NCBI RefSeq assembly: GCF_043195105.1
Contig: NZ_JBAFWO010000001.1
Direction: 5' to 3' (one strand)
DNA length: 64,000 bases
DNA from: NCEH01 sp002257205
Lineage (GTDB): Bacteria; Pseudomonadota; Alphaproteobacteria; Rhizobiales; Xanthobacteraceae
In this document: positions 8,228 to 16,716 of the stretch, piece by piece
Position numbering within the stretch: the stretch's first letter is position 1
How the letters are laid out: every line of letters starts with the position of its first letter
Translations under genes and position numbers: made by a program
Notes under the pieces: model-generated
The model's database searches: none
The model's input: only the letters and a program-made list of their open reading frames with translations
Told to the model about the DNA's origin: nothing

Positions 8228-9084
8228 CGCGCCGCTCCGATCAGGCCGGTGGGCCGCACCGCAAGCACGGTGATGAACACGAGGAACAGGACGAGGTTCT
8301 GTAGCTGGATCGGAAAGAACAGGGTCGATACCGATTGGATCACCCCCACCACCAGCCCGCCGACCACCGCGCCGGCGACGCTGCCGAGTCCGCCCAGCAC
8401 CACCACAGTGAACATGAGCACCACGAATTGATGCCCGACCGTGGGATGGACGGTGAAATAAGGCAGGATGACCGCGCCGCCGAACGCCGTCATGCCGACC
8501 CCGAGCCCGAAGGCGATCTGGCGCATGCGGTCGGCGTTGATGCCCATGAGATGCGCCGCCATGGGATCCTGGGCGGTGGCGCGCATGGCCCGCCCGTACC
8601 AGGTCTTGTTGGTGAACAGCCACAGCGCCAGGCCCGACAGCAGCGACATGCAGAAAGCCGCGAGATAGGGCACGCTGATGAACAGCGGGCCCAGCCTCAG
8701 CGCCGAGGTCTGGTAGCTGGTGGTCACCGATCGGAAGTCGGAACCGAAGGCGATCAGCGACAGATTCTCGATCACGATGAGCAGCCCCACCGTGACGAAG
8801 ATCTGCGCCACCGGCGGCGCGTTCAGCACCCTCTGGATGATGGTCATCTGCACGAGCACGCCGAGGCCGAAGATCACCACGAAGGAAATGAGCGATCCGA
8901 CCAGCGGGTCGATGCCCAGATACTTCCAGGCGAAGAAGGCGACGAACATGCCCAGCGTGAGGAATTCGGCCTGGGCGAAGTTCACGATGCCCATGACGCC
9001 GAATACGAGGGTGAGGCCGATGGAGATGACGGCATAGACGCCGCCAATCATCAGTCCGTCGATCACGGCTTGAAGGAAGGCCAT
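8224..9084 (-). CDS. livH: branched-chain-type ABC transporter permease LivH
   Basis: The 286-residue LivH-type permease. The start at 9084 (MAFLQAVIDGLMIGGVYAVI) has GGAAGG-like purines upstream. Family motifs are GIVNFAQAEFLTLGMF near residue 40, ATAQDPMAAHLMGINADRM near residue 170, and VVLGGLGSVAGAVVGGLVVG in the C-terminal part. It sits between the binding protein gene (9135-10415) and livM, all on the minus strand. Confidence 0.93.
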   Translation of the reverse strand: MAFLQAVIDGLMIGGVYAVISIGLTLVFGVMGIVNFAQAEFLTLGMFVAFFAWKYLGIDPLVGSLISFVVIFGLGVLVQMTIIQRVLNAPPVAQIFVTVGLLIVIENLSLIAFGSDFRSVTTSYQTSALRLGPLFISVPYLAAFCMSLLSGLALWLFTNKTWYGRAMRATAQDPMAAHLMGINADRMRQIAFGLGVGMTAFGGAVILPYFTVHPTVGHQFVVLMFTVVVLGGLGSVAGAVVGGLVVGVIQSVSTLFFPIQLQNLVLFLVFITVLAVRPTGLIGAAR

Positions 9085-9134
9085 GAAGCGCTCCGGAAGG
9101 CGAAGGTGAGGGACGGGAAGGGGGCGCGGACCGG

Positions 9135-10415
9135 CTATGCGCCGGTCCAGATGGCCTTGCCCTTGGCGTATTCGTCCGGCCACACGGTCACCAGATTGTC
9201 GCCGCGCCATTGCACCATCAGCGGCTTGGCGAGGGTGTTCAGGCCGGTCTCGTCGAACTTGACCGCCCGCCCGGTCATGGCATTGCACCAGCCGCCTTCG
9301 AAGCGGGTGCTGTGCAGCGTTTCGCGCACCGCATTGGGATCGGCCTTGCCGGCCTTTTCCAGCGCCTTGGCGAGCACGTCGAGGCACACCGCGTGTTCCA
9401 GGGCCTCGTGCACCATGAAATAGCCGTAGCGCTTTTTGAACGCGTCGGTGAGGCTCGGGTCCTGGTCGTAATTGCCCGGCGCGATGGACATGACGTTCTC
9501 GGCATAGTCGCCGAGCGCCTTCTTGAAGTCCGGGATCACATAGCCGCCCGCGCCGCCGATCACCGGCAGCTTGATGCCCTGCTGGCGCATGGTGCGGATG
9601 ATCTGCAGGCCGTCGTTCAGATAGGAGGCGGGGAACACCGCCTGCGCGTTCGCCGCGCGCAGCTTGTTGATGAGCGGCGTGACGTCGGTGATGCCGAGCG
9701 GATAGGCCTCGTCCATGGCCACCGTGATGCCCAGCGCCTTGGCGGTGGTGCGCAGGCCGGCGGCCTGCGAGCTGCCATAGGCCGTGTCCTCGTACATGAT
9801 GGCGATGGTCTTGAGCGTCTCGCCGCCCTTCTGCGCGATCTCGGCGGTGCCCTTCAACTGGGCCTCGCCCAGGGTGGAGGCCTTGGAGATGACCTGGAAC
9901 ACGTTCTTGAAGCCGCGCCCGGTGATCTGGTCCGAGAACGACATGGTCATGAGCGGAATGCCGCGCCGCTCGGTGGCCTCCGAAAGCGCCAGGGTGAGCG
10001 ATGAGGCATAGGCGCCGAGGATGGCGACCACGTCGTTCTGGGCGATGAGGCGCTGGCCCACGGTGGCGGCGGAGGTGGGCGTGGAAGTGGAATCGGCGAT
10101 CACCAGATTGATCTTGGCGCCGCCGAGCGCCTTGATGCCGCCGGCGGCATTGATCTGATCCGCCACCAGCTCGATGCCGTTGCGCGAGTTGACGCCGAAC
10201 TGGGCATTGGCGCCGGATAGGGGCACGACGACGCCCACGTTCACGTCCTTGCCCGCCGCATACGACACCCTGGACAAATAGGGCATGGCCAGCGTCGCGG
10301 CCCCGGCGGCCAGAACGCTGCGTCGGCTTGGCATGAAGCCGCTTGGCGTGAAGCCACTCTCGGGACGGTTGGCGCGACAAGCGGAAAGGGTCTTATGCCC
10401 CTTGGATTCGCTCAT
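9135..10415 (-). CDS. ABC transporter substrate-binding protein (LivK family, Tat-like signal)
   Basis: A 426-residue periplasmic binding protein of the LivK/receptor-ligand-binding family and the first gene of the importer operon. Residues 30-55 (SRRSVLAAGAATLAMPYL) carry an RR-containing, Tat-like signal sequence. The mature part begins near KDVNVGVVVPLSGANAQFGV, and the central motif AILGAYASSLTLALSEATER is typical. The family handles amino acids and also aromatic or aliphatic acids. The adjacent divergent aldehyde dehydrogenase makes an organic acid or aldehyde precursor as likely as an amino acid. The start at 10415 could instead be the Met 27 residues further in. Confidence 0.9.
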   Translation of the reverse strand: MSESKGHKTLSACRANRPESGFTPSGFMPSRRSVLAAGAATLAMPYLSRVSYAAGKDVNVGVVVPLSGANAQFGVNSRNGIELVADQINAAGGIKALGGAKINLVIADSTSTPTSAATVGQRLIAQNDVVAILGAYASSLTLALSEATERRGIPLMTMSFSDQITGRGFKNVFQVISKASTLGEAQLKGTAEIAQKGGETLKTIAIMYEDTAYGSSQAAGLRTTAKALGITVAMDEAYPLGITDVTPLINKLRAANAQAVFPASYLNDGLQIIRTMRQQGIKLPVIGGAGGYVIPDFKKALGDYAENVMSIAPGNYDQDPSLTDAFKKRYGYFMVHEALEHAVCLDVLAKALEKAGKADPNAVRETLHSTRFEGGWCNAMTGRAVKFDETGLNTLAKPLMVQWRGDNLVTVWPDEYAKGKAIWTGA

Positions 10416-10490
10416 GATCCTCTCCCTATTTAATTATTGTCTTATTGCCTCGACTCTCATCTGCCTGATGTGCGATGTCAAGGAAAACCA

Positions 10491-10504
10491 ATCATACAAT
10501 ATGA
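10491..10504. promoter_or_regulatory. putative operator in a divergent promoter region
   Basis: TCATACAATATGA at 10492-10504 is a perfect 5-bp inverted repeat with a 3-base spacer, within the 156-base gap between the divergent importer and aldehyde dehydrogenase genes. Its core ATNATACAAT recurs, inverted, at 12093-12108 (one substitution) and 12367-12382. This suggests a shared regulator, perhaps of the GntR type; that is inference. Confidence 0.45.
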
Positions 10505-10571
10505 CATGGACGGGCGGGTCGGTTTCTGCCACCCTCCGCGGCTGCAAAGCCAATAAGGACAGGGAGAGACC

Positions 10572-12038
10572 ATGCAGCGCTACGGCCATTTCATCGGCGG
10601 CGCCTTCACCGCGCCGGCCGGCGGCGAATATTTCGAGACCCGCAATCCCTATAGCGGCGAGGCCTGGGCCGAGATCGCGCGGGGCACCGCCGAGGACATC
10701 GCGAAAGCGGTCGCCGCCGCCGAAAAGGGGTTCGAGACATGGCGCGCCATGACGCCGTCCGCGCGCGGCAAGATCCTCTATAAGCTCGCCGAATTGATTG
10801 AGGCGGATGCGGCGCGCCTGGCCGAGATCGAGGTGCGCGACAACGGCAAGCTCTATGCCGAGATGCACGCCCAGACCAAATATCTCGCCGAATGGTACCG
10901 CTATTATGGCGGCCTCGCGGACAAGGTGGAGGGCGCCGTCATCCCCACCGACAAGAGCGGGATCTTCAATTTCACCCGCTACGAGCCGCTCGGCGTGGTG
11001 GGCATGATCACGCCTTGGAACTCCCCGCTGCTGCTGCTCGCCTGGAAGCTCGCCGCGGCGCTGGCGGCCGGCAATGCGGCGATCATCAAGCCGTCAGAAT
11101 TCACCTCCGCCTCCACCCTCGAATTCATGACGCTGTTCGAGAAGGCCGGCTTCCCGGCGGGCGTGGTCAACACCGTCACCGGCTTCGGCACCGAGGCGGG
11201 CGCGGCGCTCGTGGAGCATCCCGCCGTCAGCAAGATCGCCTTCACCGGCTCCGATATCGGCGGCCAGAAGGTGTATGAAACGGCGGCCAAGCAGATCAAG
11301 CACGTCTCCCTGGAACTGGGCGGCAAGTCGCCCAACATCGTGTTCGAGGACGCGGACCTGGAGGCCGCCGTGATGGGCGCGGTCTCCGGCATTTTCGCCG
11401 CCACCGGCCAGACCTGCATCGCCGGCTCGCGCCTGCTGCTCCAGCGCGCGATCCACGATCGCTTCATGGAGCGCCTGCTGGAGGTGGCACGCGCCGCCAA
11501 GATCGGCGATCCCATGCAGGCGGAGACCAATGTGGGGCCGGTCACGACGCCGGCGCAATATCGCAAGGTGCTGGATTATATCGACATCGCCCTGGCGGAG
11601 GGCGCCCATTGCGCGCTCGGGGGCAAGCCCTATGCGGGCGCGCCCGGCGGCCAGTTCGTCGAGCCCACCATCTTCACCGGCGTCACCAATGCCATGCGCA
11701 TCGCTCAGGAGGAGGTGTTCGGCCCGGTGCTGGCGGTGATCCCCTTCGACACGGAGGACGAAGCGGTGCGCATCGCCAATGATGTGGCGTTCGGCCTGGC
11801 CTCCGGGGTCTGGACGAAGGACATGGGCCGCGCGCTGCGCCTGTCCGAGCGCCTGCGCTCCGGCACCGTGTGGGTGAATACCTATCGCGCGGTGAGCTAC
11901 ACCTCGCCGTTCGGCGGCTTCAAGCGCAGCGGCATCGGCCGCGAGAGCGGTCTTGAGGCCATCAAGGAATATCTCCAGGTCAAATCGGTGTGGATCGCAA
12001 CCGAAACCACGGTGGCGAACCCGTTCATCATCCGCTGA
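10572..12038 (+). CDS. aldehyde dehydrogenase, NAD(P)-dependent
   Basis: A 488-residue ALDH-superfamily enzyme that oxidises an aldehyde to the acid. The catalytic set is complete: Asn in ITPWNSPLLLLAWK, Glu in LELGGKSPNIVFED, and the nucleophilic Cys in GQTCIAGSR near residue 280. The ending FKRSGIGRESGLEAI is typical. The start at 10572 has AGGGAGAG upstream. It diverges from the LivK-type importer and shares its regulatory gap, so the two are probably co-regulated. The specific aldehyde cannot be read from the sequence. Confidence 0.92.
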   Translation: MQRYGHFIGGAFTAPAGGEYFETRNPYSGEAWAEIARGTAEDIAKAVAAAEKGFETWRAMTPSARGKILYKLAELIEADAARLAEIEVRDNGKLYAEMHAQTKYLAEWYRYYGGLADKVEGAVIPTDKSGIFNFTRYEPLGVVGMITPWNSPLLLLAWKLAAALAAGNAAIIKPSEFTSASTLEFMTLFEKAGFPAGVVNTVTGFGTEAGAALVEHPAVSKIAFTGSDIGGQKVYETAAKQIKHVSLELGGKSPNIVFEDADLEAAVMGAVSGIFAATGQTCIAGSRLLLQRAIHDRFMERLLEVARAAKIGDPMQAETNVGPVTTPAQYRKVLDYIDIALAEGAHCALGGKPYAGAPGGQFVEPTIFTGVTNAMRIAQEEVFGPVLAVIPFDTEDEAVRIANDVAFGLASGVWTKDMGRALRLSERLRSGTVWVNTYRAVSYTSPFGGFKRSGIGRESGLEAIKEYLQVKSVWIATETTVANPFIIR

Positions 12039-12092
12039 CGATCGGGGCCCATGGCGCGTCAACGGGACGATGCGCCATGGGTCACTATGTCT

Positions 12093-12108
12093 ATGATCGT
12101 ATTATCAT
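12093..12108. promoter_or_regulatory. operator-like dyad, copy 1
   Basis: ATGATCGTATTATCAT: 5-bp arms ATGAT/ATCAT around a 6-base spacer. It differs from copy 2 at only two positions. Confidence 0.45.
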
Positions 12109-12366
12109 ATGAGGCGATGACCGGAGTCCGCGTGTCGCTGCGGCGGCGCGGTGTACGTCAGGCCGGTGCAGAGCGGGGGCTGCACGGTGCGTCGTCATAT
12201 CCACGCAGGGATGATGCGCGGATTTGGGCATGGATCGTGGCGCCGCGCTATCGGCCGCGTCTTCCACAAGGGCATCCGGAGTGGCGGTGCAAATGCCGTC
12301 CCTGCCGAGATCAGGCGAGCGGTTCGCGGTGGGCTTTTCTTCGGCCCAAGTATTGCGCAAGAACGT

Positions 12367-12382
12367 ATGATTGTATTATCAC
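12367..12382. promoter_or_regulatory. operator-like dyad, copy 2
   Basis: ATGATTGTATTATCAC, the near-identical second copy, 104 bases before the decarboxylase-like start. Both copies contain, on the opposite strand, the ATNATACAAT-type core seen at 10491. Confidence 0.45.
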
Positions 12383-12485
12383 TTAACTTGTTTGCATGTT
12401 TCGGATGGCGGGCGCCCGGCACAGGACGCCGCTCCCGCCGGCGCCGAAACCGCCGGCCAGGTTCCAGAGAAAGGTGACGTGAGAC

Positions 12486-12863
12486 ATGACTGAAATGTTC
12501 GAGAAAGGCCTCGCCAAGCGCAAGAGCACGCTCGGCGCCGAATATGTGGAGAAGAATCTGGCCAATGCCGACGATTTTTCCCTGCCGTTTCAGGAAGCCA
12601 TGACCGCCTGGTGCTGGGGCTTCGGCTGGGGCGACGAGACCATCGACGTGAAGACCCGCAGCATGATGAACCTCGCCATGCTCGGCGGGCTCGCCCGCTG
12701 GCACGAGTGGGAGATCCACTGCAAGGGCGCCCTGACCAATGGTGTGACCAAGGAAGAGATCCGCGCCATCATCCATGTGGTCGCCATCTATGGCGGCGTG
12801 CCCTGCGGCGTGGAATGCTTCCGCATCGCGCGCAAGGTGCTCCAGGAAGCCGGCCAGCTCTGA
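12486..12863 (+). CDS. carboxymuconolactone decarboxylase family protein
   Basis: A 125-residue all-helical protein of the CMD/AhpD-like superfamily. It shows the typical order MMNLAMLGGLARW, then EIHCKGALTNGVTKEEIRAI, then YGGVPCGVECFRIARKVL. In the PcaC branch this fold decarboxylates gamma-carboxymuconolactone; many catabolic operons carry members of unproven function. It lacks a CxxC AhpD redox motif, so a peroxidase role is unlikely. It stands alone after a gap carrying two operator-like dyads, which suggests control shared with the aldehyde dehydrogenase and importer upstream. Confidence 0.87.
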   Translation: MTEMFEKGLAKRKSTLGAEYVEKNLANADDFSLPFQEAMTAWCWGFGWGDETIDVKTRSMMNLAMLGGLARWHEWEIHCKGALTNGVTKEEIRAIIHVVAIYGGVPCGVECFRIARKVLQEAGQL

Positions 12864-12921
12864 GGCCGGCCAGCTCTGGGCCGATCGCCATTCATGGCTT
12901 GACGCCATGGCAGCAGAACCT

Positions 12922-13032
12922 CGTCATGCACGGGCTTGTCCCGTGCATCCACGCGGCACCGTTGGTGCCAGCCGTTCAAGATCGGTGGGGTCGGCCCGGC
13001 GTGGATGGCTGGGACGTGCCCGGCCATGACGG
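12922..13032. repeat. paired REP-like palindromic repeat
   Basis: The unit CGTCATGCACGGGCTTGTCC (continuing to 12953) is followed in inverted orientation by a related unit at 13000-13032 (CGTGGATGGC...GGCCATGACGG). From memory, CGTCATGxCCGGGCTTGxCC units are common extragenic repeats in Hyphomicrobiales. The spacer has its own small palindrome, GGCACCGTTGGTGCC. Confidence 0.7.
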
Positions 13033-13159
13033 CTTGTGAAAGCACGATAATCGCGCGCACCTGCCGTCACGCGTCTCGACGATACACCACGCCGCTGAAT
13101 GTCGATCGGTCCTAGGGCAACGCGCGCAGAAGAGGCGCCGAACCCCACAAGTTCCGGTG

Positions 13160-13200
13160 GCGCGCTCTGCCCGGCGCCCGGCATGCCGGGCAGAGCGCGC
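13160..13200. repeat. 16-bp perfect inverted repeat upstream of the SDR gene
   Basis: GCGCGCTCTGCCCGGC at 13160-13175 and its exact reverse complement at 13185-13200, with a 9-base loop. It lies 30 bases before the SDR start. With no T-tract it may be a REP-type element or an mRNA leader hairpin. Confidence 0.75.
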
Positions 13201-13229
13201 ACTTCATCGGGAACACGCATCGCGGGAGC

Positions 13230-13994
13230 ATGGGAATGGATTTGGGACTTGCCGAACGGCGCGCCCTCGTCACCGGCGCGGGCAGCGGCATCGGCCGCGC
13301 GGTGGCGAAGGTGCTGGCCGCCGAGGGCGCAAGGCTTGTCATCGCCGCGCGCAATCCTGCGCCTTTGGAGGAATTGGCCGGCGAGATCGCCGCCGCGGGT
13401 GGCGTGCGCCCCATCGTGGCGACTGCCGATGTCGCGGGCCCGGACGGCGTCGCCCGATTGACCGCCGCCGCCCTGCAGGCGCTGGGCGGCATCGACGTGC
13501 TGGTGAACAATGCCGGCGCCTCGCGTCCCCTGGGCGAGCACGCGGGGGATGCGGAATGGGCCGAGGCCTTCGCGCTCAATTTCGACGCGGCGCGCCGCCT
13601 CACCGAGGCCTTCGCCCCCGGCATGAAGGCGGCGGGCTGGGGCCGGGTGGTGAACATTTCCGGCGCGGTGATCTCCAAGGTGATGAATGCGGCCATTCCC
13701 GCCAAGGCGGCGCTGGAAAGCTGGTCCAAGTCCGCCGCCGCCGAGCTCGCGCCCCACGGCATCACGGTGAACTGCGTGGCGCCCGGCCGCATCAAGTCGG
13801 TTCAGATCATGACGCGGCTTTATCCCACGGATGCGGCGCGGCAAAAATTCATCGACCAGAACATCCCCATGGGCCGCTTCGGCGAACCGGAGGAACTGGC
13901 GGATCTGGTGGTCTTCTTGTGCTCGAAGCGGGCAAGCTTCGTCACCGGCACCACCATTCCCGTCGACGGCGGCGGGCTGCGCTTCGCCTTCTAA
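13230..13994 (+). CDS. SDR-family protein lacking the catalytic Tyr
   Basis: A 254-residue short-chain dehydrogenase/reductase. The dinucleotide-binding motif TGAGSGIGRA (residues ~15-24) and the NNAGA motif are intact, and the structural Ser region is VVNISGAVISK. At the active site, where YxxxK is expected, the sequence is AIPAK: the Lys is kept but the Tyr is replaced by Ala. The subfamily may therefore use another residue or have a changed reaction. The C-terminal IPVDGGGLRF ending is normal. An alternative ATG two codons downstream (13236) is possible. Confidence 0.88.
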   Translation: MGMDLGLAERRALVTGAGSGIGRAVAKVLAAEGARLVIAARNPAPLEELAGEIAAAGGVRPIVATADVAGPDGVARLTAAALQALGGIDVLVNNAGASRPLGEHAGDAEWAEAFALNFDAARRLTEAFAPGMKAAGWGRVVNISGAVISKVMNAAIPAKAALESWSKSAAAELAPHGITVNCVAPGRIKSVQIMTRLYPTDAARQKFIDQNIPMGRFGEPEELADLVVFLCSKRASFVTGTTIPVDGGGLRFAF

Positions 13995-14054
13995 AGCATT
14001 TTCGAGCGAAGTGGACTCCGGTTCGCGTGAAGAAAAATGCGACAACGCAATGAG
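13995..14054. repeat. dispersed Hyphomicrobiales-type extragenic repeat
   Basis: A segment starting AGCATTTTCGAGCGAAGTGG and continuing with CCGGTTCGCGTGAAGAAAA directly after the SDR stop. From memory, this CGAGCGAAGTGGA...CCGGTTCGCGTGAAG string is a widespread intergenic repeat in Hyphomicrobiales. Confidence 0.65.
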
Positions 14055-14097
14055 TTAGAGTATTTCATCGTTTCTGTGAAACGATGAAATACTCTAA
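14055..14097. repeat. 20-bp perfect palindromic hairpin
   Basis: TTAGAGTATTTCATCGTTTC (14055-14074) is followed by TGT and the exact reverse complement (14078-14097). It is attached to the dispersed repeat after the SDR gene. It could end transcription or be part of a mobile repeat; there is no run of T beyond it. Confidence 0.9.
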
Positions 14098-14223
14098 GGA
14101 ACCGCGCCAGCGCGCCGATCGCGCGGCGCAAACAAGGGGTGCGCGCCGCGCGTTTCGCCCGCACCCGCCATCAAGGTCGCAGCAATGTCCCTTTGCCCGC
14201 CGCGCACCAGGGAACACGCAGGC

Positions 14224-15456
14224 TCAGCGCACCGCCGCGCTGGCCTTCAGGTCGCGGATCCGCTCCGCGCTATAGCCGCATTGCTCCAGGACCGCGTCGG
14301 TATGCTGGCCCATGACGGGCGCCGCGAACGGCGCCGGGCCTGGCGTGCGGGAGAAGTGCAGCGGCTTGGTCATGCCGCGATAGGTGCCGATCACCGGATG
14401 TTCGTAGGTGGTCACCAGATCCTGCGCCAGCACTTGGGGATGGTCGAACAGGTCTTCGATCGGCTGCACCGGGGCATTGGGCACCTTCTCGCCGAACATC
14501 TCCGCCCATTCCACCGCGGTATGCTTGCGCAGCGCGGCATGCAGGCGCGGGAGGATCACGTCCACATGGGCGATCCGGCTCGCCATGGTCGCCATGCGCG
14601 GATCTTCCTTGAAGTCCTGCATCTCCAGCATGTCGCACAGCGCATCCCAGAAGTGCTTGGAATGGGAGGAGATGTAGAGATACCCCGCCTTGGTGGGGTG
14701 GATGCCCGTGAGCGGCGCGAGGCGGATGTCGCGATTGACCGCGCGATCCTCGCCGTCCGCCCACACGAAGCGGGCCGATTGCATGGTGATAGCGCTGCGC
14801 AGGAGCGAGGAGCCGATATATTGCCCGTGCCCATCGCGCTCGCGCTGGAACAAGGCGGCCGAAATGCCGAAGGCCACCAGCGCGGAGGTGTAATAATCCA
14901 CCACCGAGCCCAGCACGATCTCGGGTTCCCCGTCCGGCCCGCCCTGGAAGGTGCAGAGGCCCGTGAGACACTGGAGCACCTGGTCGAAGCAGGCATTATT
15001 GGCCATCGGGCCATGGTCGCCGAAGCCGGTGATGGCGCAATAGATGAGGCGCGGATTGATGGCCTTCAGGCGGTCATAGTCGATCTTCAGGCGCGGCGGT
15101 ACGGAGGGGCGGAAATTGTGCACCACCACGTCGGCGGTGCGCACCAGATCGAGGAAGGTTTCGAGCCCCTCTTCCTTCTTCAGGTCGATGACGATGCCGC
15201 GCTTGCAGCGGTTTGCGCCCACGAAGGAGCGGCTCTCATCGGGCAGCGTCGAGGGATAGCTGCGCATCATGTCGCCGCTGGGCGCCTCGACCTTGATGAC
15301 GTCCGCGCCGAGGTCCGCCAGCAAGGTGCAGCCATAGGGGCCGGCGAGATAGCTTGTCAGGTCCAGAACCCGGATGCCGGAGAGCGGCCCGCGCGGCTCG
15401 CGTGCGCCTGCCGGGCTCTCGCTATCGCAGAAGGTGTTTTCGCGCGCCTCAGGCAT
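14224..15456 (-). CDS. family III CoA-transferase (CaiB/BaiF)
   Basis: A 410-residue CaiB/BaiF-type CoA-transferase, which moves CoA between carboxylic acids through an aspartyl-CoA intermediate. The N-terminal signature LSGIRVLDLTSYLAGPYG is at residues ~25-42, followed by LADLGADVIKVEAP. The catalytic Asp is probably in the ACFDQVLQCLTGL segment. The gene diverges from the LysR regulator at 15629, the usual arrangement for a regulator controlling its neighbour. It would activate the acid whose transport and oxidation genes lie nearby, which is inference. Confidence 0.92.
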   Translation of the reverse strand: MPEARENTFCDSESPAGAREPRGPLSGIRVLDLTSYLAGPYGCTLLADLGADVIKVEAPSGDMMRSYPSTLPDESRSFVGANRCKRGIVIDLKKEEGLETFLDLVRTADVVVHNFRPSVPPRLKIDYDRLKAINPRLIYCAITGFGDHGPMANNACFDQVLQCLTGLCTFQGGPDGEPEIVLGSVVDYYTSALVAFGISAALFQRERDGHGQYIGSSLLRSAITMQSARFVWADGEDRAVNRDIRLAPLTGIHPTKAGYLYISSHSKHFWDALCDMLEMQDFKEDPRMATMASRIAHVDVILPRLHAALRKHTAVEWAEMFGEKVPNAPVQPIEDLFDHPQVLAQDLVTTYEHPVIGTYRGMTKPLHFSRTPGPAPFAAPVMGQHTDAVLEQCGYSAERIRDLKASAAVR

Positions 15457-15585
15457 TCGTCCCGTCCTTCTTGTTTGTTTGCCGCACGGATGGGTGCAGG
15501 TTCGCTCCCCCGGCCCGGCGGAGAGGGCCGTCCACGCGTGCTTTCCTATGTGCTGGCGCGCACGACCAAAAATAACGTTCGGGCC

Positions 15586-15607
15586 TACCGCATATATCTC
15601 CCTGGTA
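15586..15607. promoter_or_regulatory. possible LysR-type binding dyad
   Basis: TACC at 15586-15589 and GGTA at 15604-15607 flank an AT-rich centre in the 172-base gap between the CoA-transferase and its divergent LysR regulator. The position fits a LysR site; the dyad is short. Confidence 0.3.
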
Positions 15608-15628
15608 TGGTTGGAGGAGGACTTTGAG

Positions 15629-16624
15629 ATGAATGCTTCGTTCCGGCCACCCGTGGGCGCCTTCAGGAGCGAAAGGTTCGATCTGCGGAAGCTTCATTAT
15701 TTCGCGCGCATCGTCGAACTGGGCAGCATCTCGCGGGCGTCGGCGGAATTGCACGTCGCCCAGCCCGCCTTGAGCAAGAGCATGCGATGCCTGGAATTCG
15801 ACCTGCGCACGTCGCTGCTGGAGCGCTCCTCCAAGGGCGTGCGCCCCACCCGCGCCGGCGAGAAGCTCTATGCGCATTGCAAGATCGTGTTTCACCAATT
15901 GGAGATGGCGCGCTCCGAGATCCAGGGCTCGCTGGAGGAGCCCACGGGCAGCGTCACGATCGGCATTCCCTACAGCGTCAATCTCATCCTCGCCGCGCCG
16001 CTGCTGCGCGAGACCCTGGTGCGGTTTCCGGCGATCGAGCTTCAGATCGTGGAGGCGCACAGTTGCGGCATCGCGGTGCATCTCATGTCGAATTCCATCG
16101 ACGTGGGCGTCATGGTCCGCGAAGGCAATCTCAATCCCGCCATCCACGCCCATGACCTGGTGGAGGAAGAGTTCCTGCTGGTGCGCTCCAGCCAAGGCGC
16201 GGAACGGGGGGACGAAGCCGTCCGGCTCGAAGACGTGGTCGACCGGCCGCTGATCCTGGCGAAGGGTCAGCTGCGGACCATGGTGGAGGAGCGCTTCGCC
16301 CGCCGCGCCCTGAGGCTCGCCGCCGTGCGCGAGATCGAGACCTTCAGCATGATCCCCCAATGCGTGGAGGCGGGCATCGGGGAAGCCATCCTTCCCGCCG
16401 GTTGGATCAGCGCCCTGGGCCAGACCCGCACCATCTGCACGCGCTTCGAGGAGGCGACGATGAACCGTCGCCTCGCCATCTGCCATACCGCCTCGCGGCC
16501 TTTGAGCTATGCGGCGCTTTGCGTGAAGGATCTGGTGCGGCAGATCGCGGCCGGGCTGATCGAAACCGGCCAATGGCACAGCGCCCGCATGATGGCCGTC
16601 CCGGCCGCGCTGGTGCGCGGCTGA
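15629..16624 (+). CDS. LysR-family transcriptional regulator
   Basis: A 331-residue LysR-type regulator. The N-terminal winged helix-turn-helix is clear: LRKLHYFARIVELGSISRAS, then AELHVAQPALSKSMRCLE. An effector domain follows (SVTIGIPYSVNLILAAPLLR...). The ATG at 15629 was chosen because GGAGGAGG lies 9 bases upstream; a longer open frame upstream is noncoding. It is likely to control the divergent CoA-transferase. The effector is probably an acid or CoA ester of the same pathway, which is inference. Confidence 0.92.
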   Translation: MNASFRPPVGAFRSERFDLRKLHYFARIVELGSISRASAELHVAQPALSKSMRCLEFDLRTSLLERSSKGVRPTRAGEKLYAHCKIVFHQLEMARSEIQGSLEEPTGSVTIGIPYSVNLILAAPLLRETLVRFPAIELQIVEAHSCGIAVHLMSNSIDVGVMVREGNLNPAIHAHDLVEEEFLLVRSSQGAERGDEAVRLEDVVDRPLILAKGQLRTMVEERFARRALRLAAVREIETFSMIPQCVEAGIGEAILPAGWISALGQTRTICTRFEEATMNRRLAICHTASRPLSYAALCVKDLVRQIAAGLIETGQWHSARMMAVPAALVRG

Positions 16625-16716
16625 ACAATGGCGTCGGGACCCGCACGCCGGCGCTTGCCCCCGTGATCATCAGCCCCGGTGCGCGACCGCTGGCGATCGG
16701 GTCGAGACACAGGTGT

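Larger units (their letters stand above)
12039..12485. other. 447-base intergenic region with two operator-like dyads
   Basis: No convincing gene. It holds two copies of the same dyad motif (12093-12108 and 12367-12382) 274 bases apart, ahead of the carboxymuconolactone decarboxylase-like gene. Confidence 0.6.

Noticed and set aside
6519..8431. Long plus-strand frames opposite the Liv genes
   Set aside because: They are antisense to intact livG/livM with clear motifs; the products are His/Asp/Arg-rich without any domain.
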